A stretch of 64,000 nt of DNA from Saccharospirillum salsuginis (GCF_014651855.1 NZ_BMXR01000003.1:248001-312000); one strand, 5' to 3'. Counted from the first letter of the stretch, positions 26,750-36,244 are shown. Made by a program: numbers and translations. The notes: a model not told the origin generated them from the letters alone.

Positions 26750-26892
26750 GTAGGTTGGATCGGTCCGACGCTTCGGTAGCGCGTGAGCGCGTAATCCAAC
26801 ATCCAAACCGTGATCGTGTTGCAGACCGTGCCAACGATGAACCTGTTGGATTACACCTTCGGCTACCGAGACGTCGGACCGATCCAATCTAC
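26750..26892. repeat. TAGGTTGGAT-type palindromic repeat
   Basis: The left half (26750-26801) and right half (26844-26892) are complementary over most of their length, sharing GGATCGGTCCGACG, CGGTAGC and TAATCCAAC blocks, around a 42-base centre. It lies between the convergent modC and modE genes and may act as a terminator. Related shorter copies occur at 51724-51837. Confidence 0.75.
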
Positions 26893-26914
26893 TCGACTAT
26901 TCCCGGAGAACCTT

Positions 26915-27742
26915 CTAGTCGTCTTTCAGCAGAATCACACTCGATGCCTTGAAGATCGCACTGGCGGCCTGCCCGACTTCCAGGTCGAGCTCTTCGACGC
27001 TGATGTTGGTGATCACGGCACAGACCGTCTTGCCGTCACCCAGATCCAGAGTGACTTCGCTGTTCACCGCGCCCCTCACGACCCGAACGATTGGCCCGGT
27101 CAGTTTGTTGCGGGCGCTGGTGGCGAGGGCGGTATCCGTGCTCAGAATCACCGAGGACGCCTTCACCAGAGCCACGGCTGTGGCGCCCACCGCAAGATCC
27201 AGCCGTTCCAGACTGTCCTGGGTGATGATGGCGGCCACGGACTGGTCCCGGCTGATGCTCAGTGTCACCTCGGTATCCACGGTGCCCGGTGTGATCTGCG
27301 TAACAGTCCCCCGAAACTGATTGCGCGCGCTGGTGACCATGGAACCGCTCCTTAGGAAATGGGCTACATCGTTGATGGATTGAACGCGGTGCCCCAGGCG
27401 TTCGATGAAGTGACGGTGTTCTTCCCGCAGCGCCTGAAAGCCGCGCACAATGTCCCGCCCGAAATCGGTCAAGGCCGTACCGCCGCCCTTTGCGCCCCCC
27501 GCCGAGCGGGTCACCATGGGCTGGCTCGCCAGGTTGTTCATGGCATCGATCCGGTCCCAGGCCGTCTTGTAACTGATGCCGACCTGCTTGGCCGCCCTGG
27601 AGATGGACCCGCATTCATCCACAGCCCGCAGCAACTCGATCTGCGAGGCCGCGAACGCCTGTTCGCTGTCGGTGAGCAGGAAGACATCGCCGCGCAGGCG
27701 GCCGGGGTGGTCGGGCATCGGGAGTCCTGTGGGTCGGGGCAT
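26915..27742 (-). CDS. modE: ModE-family molybdate-responsive regulator
   Basis: The product is about 275 residues (ATG 27742; ATG 27718 is an alternative). The N-terminal winged HTH is of the LysR/ModE type (AFAASQIELLRAVDECGSISRAAKQVGISYKTAWDRIDAMN). It is followed by two tandem molybdate-binding (Mop/TOBE) domains, each with ARNQFRGTVTQITPG- or ARNKLTGPIVRVVRG-like cores. It senses molybdate and represses modABC at 24056-24079. It is convergent with modC. Confidence 0.93.
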   Translation of the reverse strand: MPRPTGLPMPDHPGRLRGDVFLLTDSEQAFAASQIELLRAVDECGSISRAAKQVGISYKTAWDRIDAMNNLASQPMVTRSAGGAKGGGTALTDFGRDIVRGFQALREEHRHFIERLGHRVQSINDVAHFLRSGSMVTSARNQFRGTVTQITPGTVDTEVTLSISRDQSVAAIITQDSLERLDLAVGATAVALVKASSVILSTDTALATSARNKLTGPIVRVVRGAVNSEVTLDLGDGKTVCAVITNISVEELDLEVGQAASAIFKASSVILLKDD

Positions 27743-27905
27743 ACGAAGACGGTCCGGCTATTGTGGTGGGCCTATACCCGCCAATCAAGTGCAGACCGAC
27801 CGCAGTGCGGTGAGCGGTGGCGGAAGATCACTCCTGGGACCGGTGGCTTGTGGGTGGACTGAATTAAGACTATATTTGGTCCTCTGTGCACAGTCGGTGA
27901 CCGTC

Positions 27906-28181
27906 ATGAAACTTTCCAATCGCATCAAACCCATCAGCTACCTCAAGTCTCACACAGCCGAAATCGCCCGGACCATCGGCGAGCAGGACGGCCCTCTCTA
28001 CATCACACAGAACGGGGAGGCCAAACTTGTGGTTCAGGATGTGGACAGTTATGAGCAGACATTGGAAACGCTCGCTCTGTTGAAGATCCTGGCTCTGGGT
28101 AATCGCCAGATCGACAATGACAAGGTGACATCCGTCAGCGAGGGGATGGCGCGTATTCGCGAAAGAAAGCAGGATTCGTGA
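27906..28181 (+). CDS. Phd/YefM-family antitoxin
   Basis: The product is 91 residues. IKPISYLKSHTAEIARTI and PLYITQNGEAKLVVQDVDSYEQ are the Phd/YefM DNA-binding core (about residues 8-52). The C-terminal part should wrap the toxin. Its stop codon overlaps the toxin ATG (28181). It represses its own operon in known cases. Confidence 0.92.
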   Translation: MKLSNRIKPISYLKSHTAEIARTIGEQDGPLYITQNGEAKLVVQDVDSYEQTLETLALLKILALGNRQIDNDKVTSVSEGMARIRERKQDS

Positions 28182-28507
28182 TGGGGTATGCCGTCAAGCT
28201 GACCGCGGATGCCTTGTACGATCTCGAAAACCTGTATGAATACATTGTTTCCCATGATTCACCCGCTAAGGCGGATTACGTACTTGATCAAATCGAAACG
28301 GTCATCAACGGCTTGTCCGATTCTCCGAATCGAGGATCAATCCCGAAAGAACTACGGTCAGTCGGCATCAGTGACTATCGGGAGCTCTTTTTCAAACCGT
28401 ATCGCATCCTCTATCGAGTGAGGGCGGACCAGGTCTTTGTCATGCTGGTGACCGATGGTCGACGCGATATGCAGAGTTTATTACAGCGTCGATTGTTGCG
28501 GGTCTGA
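28181..28507 (+). CDS. RelE/ParE-family toxin
   Basis: The product is 108 residues from ATG 28181, overlapping the antitoxin stop; the GTG directly before it is an alternative. It shows the ParE/RelE pattern YAVKLTADALYDLENLYEYI, SPNRGSIPKELRSVGISDYRELFFKPYRILYRV and VFVMLVTDGRRDMQ. The target (gyrase for ParE, ribosome-bound mRNA for RelE) cannot be told. The pair sits between modE and a cupin gene, a common insertion pattern for such modules. Confidence 0.9.
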   Translation: MGYAVKLTADALYDLENLYEYIVSHDSPAKADYVLDQIETVINGLSDSPNRGSIPKELRSVGISDYRELFFKPYRILYRVRADQVFVMLVTDGRRDMQSLLQRRLLRV

Positions 28508-28573
28508 CCGATGCGGTTGACTCGGATTATCGTTACCTCACCATAAAGGTTTCCAGTAAAAAAGGATTTCCTA

Positions 28574-28963
28574 ATGCCCAAAGCTCAACCCATATCAGTC
28601 CAGGAGATGCTGGACAGTGTCCGTTTCCTTCCGGATCGCACACCCCATACCACTGACAAAGAAGCCGCACCCGCGTTCGCCACGCTATCCGATTATCGGG
28701 ACGGTGGCCTGTTTGTTGGCCATTTCGCGGGCAACAGCGAATGGGAGCGTCATTCCCAGGGCGACGAGATTGTTTATGTCCTGGACGGCACAACCCGGTT
28801 GTTTTTGTGGGTGGAGGGCGAAGAACAAGGTCACGACCTGAAAGCAGGCGAGCTGATGGTTGTGCCGCAAAACATCTGGCACCGGTTCGAAGCGCCCGAC
28901 GGCGTGAAGATTATGGCTGTCACACCGCAGCCGACCGACCATCGAGTGGATCGACCGGAATGA
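28574..28963 (+). CDS. Small cupin-domain protein
   Basis: The product is 129 residues with a single cupin fold: motif 1 is G-NSEWERHSQGDEIVYVLDG (His and Glu metal ligands) and motif 2 is LKAGELMVVPQNIWHRFEAPDG. It is cytosolic and probably binds a metal. Function unknown; single-domain cupins include small dioxygenases, isomerases and sensors. Confidence 0.88.
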   Translation: MPKAQPISVQEMLDSVRFLPDRTPHTTDKEAAPAFATLSDYRDGGLFVGHFAGNSEWERHSQGDEIVYVLDGTTRLFLWVEGEEQGHDLKAGELMVVPQNIWHRFEAPDGVKIMAVTPQPTDHRVDRPE

Positions 28964-28980
28964 TTTTGATCGGTGGCGCG

Positions 28981-29499
28981 TCAGTGGCCTGGGGAATGAC
29001 CTTCCTGGCTCGACAACTCTGCCCCGCCACGTAACAAACCCAACTGCAATTGATGCGACGCTACCGCCACTTCGGCGGCTTCCTGCTGCAATTTATCGTG
29101 TTTGACGAGCCATACGGCCACTTCGGCCCAATCGTATAGTGGTGTGGGGCTATCAAGCCCGTAAATCGGCTTCGGAAAACCTTTTGGACCCCGGGTTCCT
29201 TTCGCATAGTAATTGACGGCGGCGCGAGTCAATTGAGTGCGACGGGCGATATCGGAGAGATTGACAACCCCACCTTCTTGATACGAGCGGATTTGGAACC
29301 CGGCGTTTTTGATCGCCAGTGTTGCGCTGTTCAACGCGTCCAGCGCTGTTTCTGCTTCCCGGTCGAATTCCAGATAGACCGTTTCCCCATAGGCGCATAC
29401 CAGGGCATCATCACAGCCGGCTTCGAACAGACGATCTTCAAGGTTCTCTGAATCGGGGTTGGCGTTGCCGAGAACGATGGAAAAATGAAAGGTTTTCAT
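28981..29499 (-). CDS. HTH-containing protein paired with a HicA-like protein
   Basis: The product is 172 residues. The N-terminal half (FHFSIVLG, RLFEAGCDDALVCAYGETVYLEFDREAETALDALNSA) is a beta-rich domain with partial similarity to HicB-type folds. The second half carries a helix-turn-helix (NLSDIARRTQLTRAAVNYYAKGTRG) and a tail with LYDWAEVAVWL. It follows the gene at 29531-29773 in the same direction after 31 bases. Such a partner is often seen next to this HicA-like family, so the pair may be a toxin-antitoxin or defence module; that is inference. Confidence 0.65.
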   Translation of the reverse strand: MKTFHFSIVLGNANPDSENLEDRLFEAGCDDALVCAYGETVYLEFDREAETALDALNSATLAIKNAGFQIRSYQEGGVVNLSDIARRTQLTRAAVNYYAKGTRGPKGFPKPIYGLDSPTPLYDWAEVAVWLVKHDKLQQEAAEVAVASHQLQLGLLRGGAELSSQEGHSPGH

Positions 29500-29530
29500 A
29501 TCTTACCTCCCGTTTTGGGAAAACGACCGG

Positions 29531-29773
29531 TTAACTTAAAACTTGATCTGGAAGGCATTGATTTACTTTTCGCTCAATTTGACGAGCATGATTGGTCGGA
29601 TTTCTAGGCGTGCTCCATACACTCATTTGGTGTTCCTTGTGTTCTGGGCTTCCATCGCCACAACGCAATCTGCAAAAACAGTGTGATGACCGTCCTGTCT
29701 CGACCCATTTCCAACCGGACCTGAGAGCATAATCGATCGCTGCCTGAATCTCCTTGTTGGGATGTTTTTTCAT
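29531..29773 (-). CDS. HicA-like small protein
   Basis: The product is 80 residues: KHPNKEIQAAIDYALRSGWKWVE, SSHCFCRLRC and MSVWSTPRNPTNHARQIERKVNQC. The beta-turn with SSHCFCRL resembles the region around the catalytic His of HicA mRNA interferases, and the closing VWSTPRNP-H block is characteristic of this group. It precedes the HTH protein gene on the same strand. Activity is unproven. Confidence 0.6.
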   Translation of the reverse strand: MKKHPNKEIQAAIDYALRSGWKWVETGRSSHCFCRLRCGDGSPEHKEHQMSVWSTPRNPTNHARQIERKVNQCLPDQVLS

Positions 29774-29960
29774 AACGCGCCAAATGCGTATCCTTGTCCA
29801 AGCAATTTCTTCACATTACACGATGTGTTTACATGTGTCAACGACCGGATTTCTTGAATTCTTACGCAAAGATTACGCCCGCTTTGTCTCCCTTATAGCG
29901 CTCTTACGCCCCTACGGCCTAGCATTTCCGGTGCAGTACTCGCCGTTCGAGGCCACCGAT

Positions 29961-31412
29961 ATGCTGGAACTGAAACCGGCTCTAAAGATCGCCACCTTCG
30001 CCATGATCATCTGGTCGTTTTGCATGATCTCGACGCTGATTCTGGCCGATTTCGGGAATCCGCGCGAAGTGCAGTCGATCATTCTCAGTGCTTTAATTTG
30101 CCTGGCGATTGGCCTGACGTGCTTCATGTTCAGCCGCGGTGAACTGAATCGGATGCGTCCGCGTCCCATGTTCCTGGTCACAGCCTTCAATTGGGGGTTG
30201 TTGTGTGTGACGGGGGCTCTTCCTCTGTACTTGGGCTGGCCGGGCATCAGTTGGGTGGATGCGTTGTTCGAGAGCGTCTCGGGGGTAACCACCACGGGCT
30301 CCACGGTTCTGACCGATCTGGATGATGCGCCACCGACGCTGCTGCTGTGGCGTTCGATGAGCCAATGGGTGGGCGGCATCGGTATTATCCTGATGGCGGT
30401 GGCGGTACTGCCGTTTTTGAAGGTCGGGGGCATGCGGTTGTTCCAGACCGAATCGTCCGAGTGGTCCGATCTGCACAGCAACCGAGTCGGTCGAGTCGCC
30501 GCCTGGATCGGTGTCGCCTACACCGTCCTGACCGTGATCGCTTTTCTGGTCTACTGGGCGCTTGGCATGTCGGCGTTCAACGCGGTCAATCATGCCATGA
30601 CCAGTCTGGCCACCGGCGGGTATTCCACCTCCGATTCGTCCTTCGGTCAGTTCGCGAATCCGGCCCTGGTCTGGGCGGGAAGCATCTTCATGCTGCTCGG
30701 TGGGCTGCCATTCATGCTGTACGTGCAATCGGCCCGGCAGCGCCGGTGGGTGCTCTTGCAGGATGTCCAGGTGCGCTTGTTGCTGAAACTGGTGGCGGCT
30801 GCCGGTCTCACCATCGCTCTGGTACGTTGGTGGTCCGGCGCCGATGGGGGGCTCTTTTCCTTGTTGACCCATGCCGTGTTCAATGTGGTCTCGGTGATCA
30901 CGACCACCGGTTACGCAACCGAGGATTACACGTTATGGGGCAGCTATGCCGTTCTCCTGTTCGTGTTTCTGATGTTCAGCGGCGCCTGTTCGGGCTCCAC
31001 TTCGGGTGGTGTAAAGTTGTTTCGATATCAGTTGCTGGCCTTGTTCATGCGTGAGAATCTGTTCCAGTCTTTGCACCCGTCGGGCCGGTTTTCTCGTCAG
31101 TACAATCAGCGGCCGGTCAGTGAAGGCGTGCTGGTCGCCTCGCTGGCGTTCGTCTTCATGGTGATTCTGAGTCTGATCGGGTTCACACTGGCGCTGGCAT
31201 TGACTGGGCTGGACACTGTGACTGCCGGATCGGCCGCGCTGACGGCACTGATGAACGTTGGACCCGGATTTGGCGACACCATCGGTCCGGCCGGGAATTT
31301 CGCCAGCCTGAACGCTCCCGCCAAGCTGATCCTGTGTGTGGCCATGGTGATGGGGCGCCTGGAATATCTGGCCTTGATCATACTGTTTACGCCCCGCTTC
31401 TGGCGTTGGTAA
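29961..31412 (+). CDS. trkH: TrkH/KtrB-family potassium uptake protein
   Basis: The product is 483 residues from ATG 29961; the frame is open far upstream, but that part does not look coding. Four membrane-pore-membrane repeats are visible through their selectivity filters: VTTTGSTVL, SLATGGYST, ITTTGYATE and MNVGPGFGD. It imports K+ with H+ or Na+. No trkA is adjacent; instead a KdpD-like kinase gene follows after 9 bases, so K+ uptake and sensing may be co-expressed. Confidence 0.93.
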   Translation: MLELKPALKIATFAMIIWSFCMISTLILADFGNPREVQSIILSALICLAIGLTCFMFSRGELNRMRPRPMFLVTAFNWGLLCVTGALPLYLGWPGISWVDALFESVSGVTTTGSTVLTDLDDAPPTLLLWRSMSQWVGGIGIILMAVAVLPFLKVGGMRLFQTESSEWSDLHSNRVGRVAAWIGVAYTVLTVIAFLVYWALGMSAFNAVNHAMTSLATGGYSTSDSSFGQFANPALVWAGSIFMLLGGLPFMLYVQSARQRRWVLLQDVQVRLLLKLVAAAGLTIALVRWWSGADGGLFSLLTHAVFNVVSVITTTGYATEDYTLWGSYAVLLFVFLMFSGACSGSTSGGVKLFRYQLLALFMRENLFQSLHPSGRFSRQYNQRPVSEGVLVASLAFVFMVILSLIGFTLALALTGLDTVTAGSAALTALMNVGPGFGDTIGPAGNFASLNAPAKLILCVAMVMGRLEYLALIILFTPRFWRW

Positions 31413-31421
31413 GGACTGCGC

Positions 31422-32810
31422 ATGCCACTGACTCTGAAACTGGGTTCCACCGCGGCCATCAGCGTCGGACTGCCCATCCTGGTGACCGGTCTCGGCTACC
31501 TGCCGACGGACTGGATCAGCCATTCCACACTGTTGATGCTCTATCTGATGGCAGTGCTGTATTGCGCGCTGAAAACGGATTGGCGCGGAGTACTGGTCAG
31601 CGCCGTTCTGGCGTTTTTGCTGTTCAACTATTTTCATACCCAGCCGCGCTACAGCCTGTGGATGCACGATGTGTCCGAGCTGATGGCTGCGTTGGCCTTC
31701 ATCGTGTTCGCTTTGCTGGCCGGCGGGCTGGCCAACCGCTTGCGTCGTCAGGTGTTGCAGTTACAGTTTCAGGAACGATTCCTGACGGCTCAGCTGGACC
31801 TGATCAATGCGCCATCCGACAGTGATACCGAGGTCGAGTTCCATGACCTCCTGAACCGGTTCGCGGAGCGTGTATTCGGCGACCGTTTGTCGCTGCACCT
31901 GGCGCCGGACGAGACCGACCCTCTGACCGGCGCCCGGGCACTGAAAGTGACCCTGACATCGGATCGGGGTTTGCCCCGGGGCTGGGAAACGCTGATGCGT
32001 GGCCTGGGCGAACAAGTGGCGACCACCCTGGAAAAACAGCAGGCGCTGGTGGAGCGCAAACGGGCCGAACGCCGGGCGAATGAGGAAGGCTTGCGCAATG
32101 CGTTGCTCTCGTCCGTTTCGCACGATCTGAAAACACCGCTGGTGACCATGATGGGGTCGGCCACCAGCTTACGCGAACTGCATGAGGATCTGTCGGAAGC
32201 CGACCGGCTGGAACTGCTGGATTCGATCATCGATGAAAGTCGACGTCTGGAGCAATACATCCAGAACCTGCTGGACATGACTCGGCTGGGGCACGGCGAA
32301 CTGTCGCTGAACCGACAATGGATCTCGGTCGACGAGCTGTACCATGTGGTTATTCGTCGGCTTGGTACACATGACATCCAACGTGTTCAATTCGAGTCAC
32401 CGGCGGATGTACCGCCGCTCTGGGTGCACGCCGCCCTGATCGAGCAGGCGTTGTTCAACGCACTCGACAATGCCTTGAAAGCATCGCCGTCCGAGGCCGG
32501 GGTGCTGTTGACGGTTCGACTGGAAGCCGACCGGGTGCACCTGGATGTATGCGACCGGGGTGAAGGTTTGCCGCAATCCGAATGGGAGGCGGTGTTCGAA
32601 CCGTTTTATTCCTTCACACGAGGGGACCAGTACACCAAAGGCTCCGGTTTGGGGCTGACCATTTGCCGGGGCATGTTGCGCGTCCATGGCGGCGACGCCT
32701 GCATCCTGCCCGCACCCGAAGGTTACGGCCACCGTTTACGGCTCACCCTGCCTTTGACGACCCCGCAAGCCAGTGAGACCCGCAGTGATGACGACGATAC
32801 TGACGATTGA
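31422..32810 (+). CDS. KdpD-like sensor histidine kinase lacking the KdpD/Usp N-terminal half
   Basis: The product is 462 residues. It begins with a DUF4118 four-helix membrane domain (about 8-105), then a GAF-like linker (about 130-215), the H-box SSVSHDLKTPLVTMMGSA (His234) and an HATPase domain (N-box ALDNALKASP, G-boxes DRGEGLP and GSGLGLTICRG). Full KdpD has about 900 residues with N-terminal KdpD and Usp domains, absent here. It overlaps the regulator gene by 23 bases. It probably responds to K+ or turgor and controls the neighbouring K+ genes rather than a kdpFABC, which is not in the window. Confidence 0.9.
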   Translation: MPLTLKLGSTAAISVGLPILVTGLGYLPTDWISHSTLLMLYLMAVLYCALKTDWRGVLVSAVLAFLLFNYFHTQPRYSLWMHDVSELMAALAFIVFALLAGGLANRLRRQVLQLQFQERFLTAQLDLINAPSDSDTEVEFHDLLNRFAERVFGDRLSLHLAPDETDPLTGARALKVTLTSDRGLPRGWETLMRGLGEQVATTLEKQQALVERKRAERRANEEGLRNALLSSVSHDLKTPLVTMMGSATSLRELHEDLSEADRLELLDSIIDESRRLEQYIQNLLDMTRLGHGELSLNRQWISVDELYHVVIRRLGTHDIQRVQFESPADVPPLWVHAALIEQALFNALDNALKASPSEAGVLLTVRLEADRVHLDVCDRGEGLPQSEWEAVFEPFYSFTRGDQYTKGSGLGLTICRGMLRVHGGDACILPAPEGYGHRLRLTLPLTTPQASETRSDDDDTDD

Positions 32811-33480
32811 CGACGAACCGCAAATCCGCCGATTTCTGCGCATCAGCCTGACGTCGCAGGGGTTCGATGTGATTGAAGCCGAGGACGGTCGAACCGGGTT
32901 GGCGCAGGCTGCGCTGGCGAAGCCGGATCTGGTGATCCTGGATCTGGGGCTTCCGGACCTGGACGGAAAGGAGGTGCTGCGGCAGTTGCTCGTTGAACAA
33001 CCGGTGCCGGTTCTGGTGCTATCGGTACGGTCGTCGGAATTGGAAAAGGTCACAGCGCTGGACATGGGGGCCGAGGATTATGTGGTCAAACCCTTCAGCG
33101 TGAACGAACTGCTGGCGCGCGTACGGCGCATCCTGGCTTCGCGCGGCCCAGCGACCAGTGTCGCCGCCGAGCCGGGCTACCAGGACGACCGGTTACTGAT
33201 CGATACCGAACAGCACCGCCTGCTGTGTGATGGTCAAACGGTCAATCTGACGCGTAAGGAATGGGCTGTGTTAAGCCGATTGATCCAGTCGCCGGGCCGG
33301 CTGGTTACGCAATCCAGTTTGTTGGAATCCATTTGGGGAAAAACGCACCGGGACGATACCCAGTACCTGCGAAACGTGATTCGTCAGCTGCGACTGAAAC
33401 TCGGTGACGACGCCGCCAACCCGTATTATCTGGAAACGGAACCGGGCGTTGGCTATCGATTCCTCGACCGGCGATGTTGA
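32788..33480 (+). CDS. KdpE-like response regulator (OmpR/PhoB family)
   Basis: The product is 230 residues from ATG 32788 (a GTG 15 bases upstream is also in frame). The receiver domain has DDE at 8-10, phospho-Asp52 (ILDLGLPDLDG) and Lys in YVVKPFSVNELLARVR. The C-terminal winged HTH ends in DTQYLRNVIRQLRLKLGDDAANPYYLETEPGVGYRF, typical of KdpE. It is coupled to the kinase by a 23-base overlap. Confidence 0.93.
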   Translation: MTTILTIDDEPQIRRFLRISLTSQGFDVIEAEDGRTGLAQAALAKPDLVILDLGLPDLDGKEVLRQLLVEQPVPVLVLSVRSSELEKVTALDMGAEDYVVKPFSVNELLARVRRILASRGPATSVAAEPGYQDDRLLIDTEQHRLLCDGQTVNLTRKEWAVLSRLIQSPGRLVTQSSLLESIWGKTHRDDTQYLRNVIRQLRLKLGDDAANPYYLETEPGVGYRFLDRRC

Positions 33481-33485
33481 GCGGC

Positions 33486-35213
33486 CTATTGAACCACCAG
33501 TTTTAATCCAATGGCTGTGATCGCGTCACCCTCCATCTGGCGGATGGTGAGGCGTAGCGGACCGAGGCGGATGCGATCGCCGACCACGGGGTGTTTGCCC
33601 AGGCGACGCGACGGCAGGCCCGCCAGGCTGAGCGCCATTTCCGAATCGTCGACCCGGATTCCGTAGGAACTGACCAAATCGCTCACCCGGGCGTCCGGTT
33701 TGAGTACGAATTCGCCATAGAAATTGTGCGCGGCGAGCAGTCCGTGCCGGGCCTGGCCGGAAAACTGACCGGCCACGTCGTCGATGTCTTCGCTGCGCAA
33801 CAGCATCCAGACCCGGTCGCCTTCCTGAAAGCGCGGCGGGAAGTCGACTTCGACCGGCCGGCCGCCTCGAATCAGGGCAACGCATTGCGGGTTTGCGGCT
33901 TCCTGCTGACCGGTGAAAAACAAGGAGGACAACACCGGTGCGCCCGGCCGTACCTCGAATTCATCCAGTTCCAGGTTCATCTCCGGTTCCCGGACCAGAG
34001 GGTAGCGTTTCAACGGCGCCGGCGTGGGTGGAATCACCACTTTCAGCCAGCGTGCCATGACCGGCACTGTGGAGCCCTGGATCAGCAACGAGACCAGGAC
34101 GACGGCGAAGGTGATGTCGAAGATCAACTGGGAATTGGACAGACCCGCCATCACCGGGTAGATCGCCAGCACGATGGGCACGGCCCCGCGCAAGCCCACC
34201 CAACCGATATAGGCGCGTTCGCGCCATTGAAACCGGAACGGCAACAGGCACAGCACCACCGCCAGCGGCCGGGCGAACAGGATCAGGAAGACGGCGACGG
34301 TGAGCGCGACCAGGCCGTGTTCGAGCGCATCCGTCGGTGTCACCAGCAACCCGAGGATCAGGAACATGCCGGCCTGAGCCAGCCAGGCCAGACCGTCCAT
34401 GATTTGCGAGACGGCTTCGACCGGTTTGACGCGGGCGTTTCCGATGGTCAGGCCCACCAGGTAAACCGCCAGAAAACCGCTGCCGCCGATGCGGTTCACA
34501 CCGGCGAACACCACGACGCCGAAGGACAGGATCAGCAACGCATAGAGCCCGTCGGCCAGCTTGAGGTGGCGCAACAACAAGGTCAGCAAACGACCACCGG
34601 CCCAGCCTATGGCGCCCCCGAGCAGGAACTGCAGCAGGATGGTGTACAGCACAACCCCGGGCGTCAGTTCGGCCTCACCCGACAACAAATCGATAATGAT
34701 GACGACCAGAAAAATGGCCATCGGGTCATTGGCGCCGGATTCTATTTCCAGCGTGCCACCGACCCGTTCGTTCAACTGGATTCCGCTGTTGCGTAGCAGG
34801 TTAAATACGGCCGCCGCATCCGTTGACCCGACAATGGCACCGAGCAGCAAGCCGTAACGCAGGTCGATGTCGAGCAGCCAGGTGGCGAACAGGCCGACGC
34901 TGGCCGCGGTGAGCAACACGCCGAGGCTGGCCAGGGTGACCGAGGGCCAGAGCGCTGCGCGAAACGTACTGGCCTTGGTGCGCATGCCGCCGTCGAGCAG
35001 GATCACCGCCAGGGCCAGGTTGCCGACCAGAAAGGCGAGGTTGAAGTTGTCGAACGGAATCCGGCCGATGCCGTCCTCGCCGGCCAGCATGCCGATACCC
35101 AGGAACAGCAACAGAAAAGGCAGACCGAAACGGACCGTCAGCGAACTGGCCAGGATGCCGATCAGCAGCAAGAGGGCGCCGATCAGCAGCAGTGCATTAA
35201 TGTCGACACTCAC
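33486..35213 (-). CDS. nhaP2: K+/H+ antiporter NhaP2/CvrA type
   Basis: The product is 575 residues. About 12 membrane helices of the CPA1 family come first (GSTDAAAVFNLLRNSGIQLNERVGGTLEIESGANDPMAIF carries the ion-binding Asp pair region). They are followed by TrkA-C (about 395-475) and a CorC/HlyC transporter-associated domain (about 490-575). It expels K+ in exchange for H+ and is needed at high K+ or low osmolarity. It is convergent with the KdpE-like gene (6-base gap). Confidence 0.93.
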   Translation of the reverse strand: MSVDINALLLIGALLLLIGILASSLTVRFGLPFLLLFLGIGMLAGEDGIGRIPFDNFNLAFLVGNLALAVILLDGGMRTKASTFRAALWPSVTLASLGVLLTAASVGLFATWLLDIDLRYGLLLGAIVGSTDAAAVFNLLRNSGIQLNERVGGTLEIESGANDPMAIFLVVIIIDLLSGEAELTPGVVLYTILLQFLLGGAIGWAGGRLLTLLLRHLKLADGLYALLILSFGVVVFAGVNRIGGSGFLAVYLVGLTIGNARVKPVEAVSQIMDGLAWLAQAGMFLILGLLVTPTDALEHGLVALTVAVFLILFARPLAVVLCLLPFRFQWRERAYIGWVGLRGAVPIVLAIYPVMAGLSNSQLIFDITFAVVLVSLLIQGSTVPVMARWLKVVIPPTPAPLKRYPLVREPEMNLELDEFEVRPGAPVLSSLFFTGQQEAANPQCVALIRGGRPVEVDFPPRFQEGDRVWMLLRSEDIDDVAGQFSGQARHGLLAAHNFYGEFVLKPDARVSDLVSSYGIRVDDSEMALSLAGLPSRRLGKHPVVGDRIRLGPLRLTIRQMEGDAITAIGLKLVVQ

Positions 35214-35264
35214 GTCAACGGGCTCCCTCCTTCAGTGCTTGAGTCAGTGTTTTCGTAGCGTGGC

Positions 35265-36224
35265 TCAATCCGGTTGAATCGGTGTTTCGAAACCGGGGGG
35301 TTTCAGCGCCAGAATCGAACAGTCGACGCTCTGTAACAGCGATTCGGCGGTGTTGCCGATCAACAGGCCGGCCACACCGCTGCGGCTCAGGGTACCCAAG
35401 ACCAACAGGTCGATGTCCAGATTCCGGACCATGCGATCGATGACCTCCGTCGCCGGCCCCGGCTCGACATGGATCTGGCATTGAGCAGCCCGTTCGCCCA
35501 GGGTGGTTTGACCGAGGTGCGTCAATCGGCTGAGCAGCGACCGGGCCAGATCCTTCTTCATGCGCTCGATTGCGACCGGATCCAGTCCGCCGTGGATTTG
35601 CAGGAAGCTCTCGTTGTCGAGCTGGCTGGCTTGCACCAGATGACAGGCCGTCTGCAGGCGATCGCGGATCGCATCGGCGGTTTCAATGATATGCGGGTTC
35701 AGTGAACGGCGTTTGTTCGACTCATCACCGGGGTCGTCCTGGTTCAGGTCCACGGCGGCCAGCAGCTGCCGGGGCGGCTGATGTACACCACGACGAACGA
35801 CCCAGACCGGGCAAGGCGCCTTGCGAATCAGGTGCTGGGCCAGGCTGCCGAGTAACCGATGTTCCAGGTCTGGCGTCTCGCCCGCCAATACGATCAGATC
35901 GACCGATTCCGACTGCACCCGTCGAACCACCTCGACCAGGGGTTTGCCGAAGGCTACATAGGCTGTGGCATCGATACCCTGGGTACCAAAATCGTCGGCC
36001 AGGGCGGTCAGTTCGTTGTCGGCTTGTTCGCGCAGCCGGTTTTTCAATGTCGCCGCGTCCGGCAGCCGGGTGGAAAACCGCCAGTGGACGGACGGTTCCC
36101 GCAGCACCGTCATCACTGTCAGTCGGGCACCGAATGCCAGGCACAGCTGCCGTGCCTGGCGCAAGGCGCTGTCCTGGTTCAGCTCCGGCTGCGAGTAGAG
36201 CAGGATGTGGCTGGGGGCGAACAT
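35265..36224 (-). CDS. Tandem universal stress protein (two Usp domains)
   Basis: The product is about 319 residues from ATG 36224, which follows AGGAG. Each half is a Usp fold. The first (HILLYSQPELNQDSALRQARQLCLAFGARL...DLIVLAGE...LIRKAPCPVWVV) and second (LLAAVDLNQDD...DLLVLGTLSRSGVAGLLIGNTAESLLQSVDCSILALKPPGF) both end with the ATP-binding G-x2-G-x9-G(S/T) region. It may bind ATP and regulate the flanking antiporters; it lies between nhaP2 and the Kef-type gene on the same strand. This could supply the Usp function missing from the short KdpD-like kinase (inference). Confidence 0.9.
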   Translation of the reverse strand: MFAPSHILLYSQPELNQDSALRQARQLCLAFGARLTVMTVLREPSVHWRFSTRLPDAATLKNRLREQADNELTALADDFGTQGIDATAYVAFGKPLVEVVRRVQSESVDLIVLAGETPDLEHRLLGSLAQHLIRKAPCPVWVVRRGVHQPPRQLLAAVDLNQDDPGDESNKRRSLNPHIIETADAIRDRLQTACHLVQASQLDNESFLQIHGGLDPVAIERMKKDLARSLLSRLTHLGQTTLGERAAQCQIHVEPGPATEVIDRMVRNLDIDLLVLGTLSRSGVAGLLIGNTAESLLQSVDCSILALKPPGFETPIQPD

Positions 36225-36244
36225 GGGCAATCTCCTGGTTCGGT

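Noticed and set aside
26750..26892. Palindrome after modC considered as a dedicated terminator
   Set aside because: It is a member of a dispersed repeat family (also at 51724-51837) and has no T-run, so I list it as a repeat; it may still terminate transcription.
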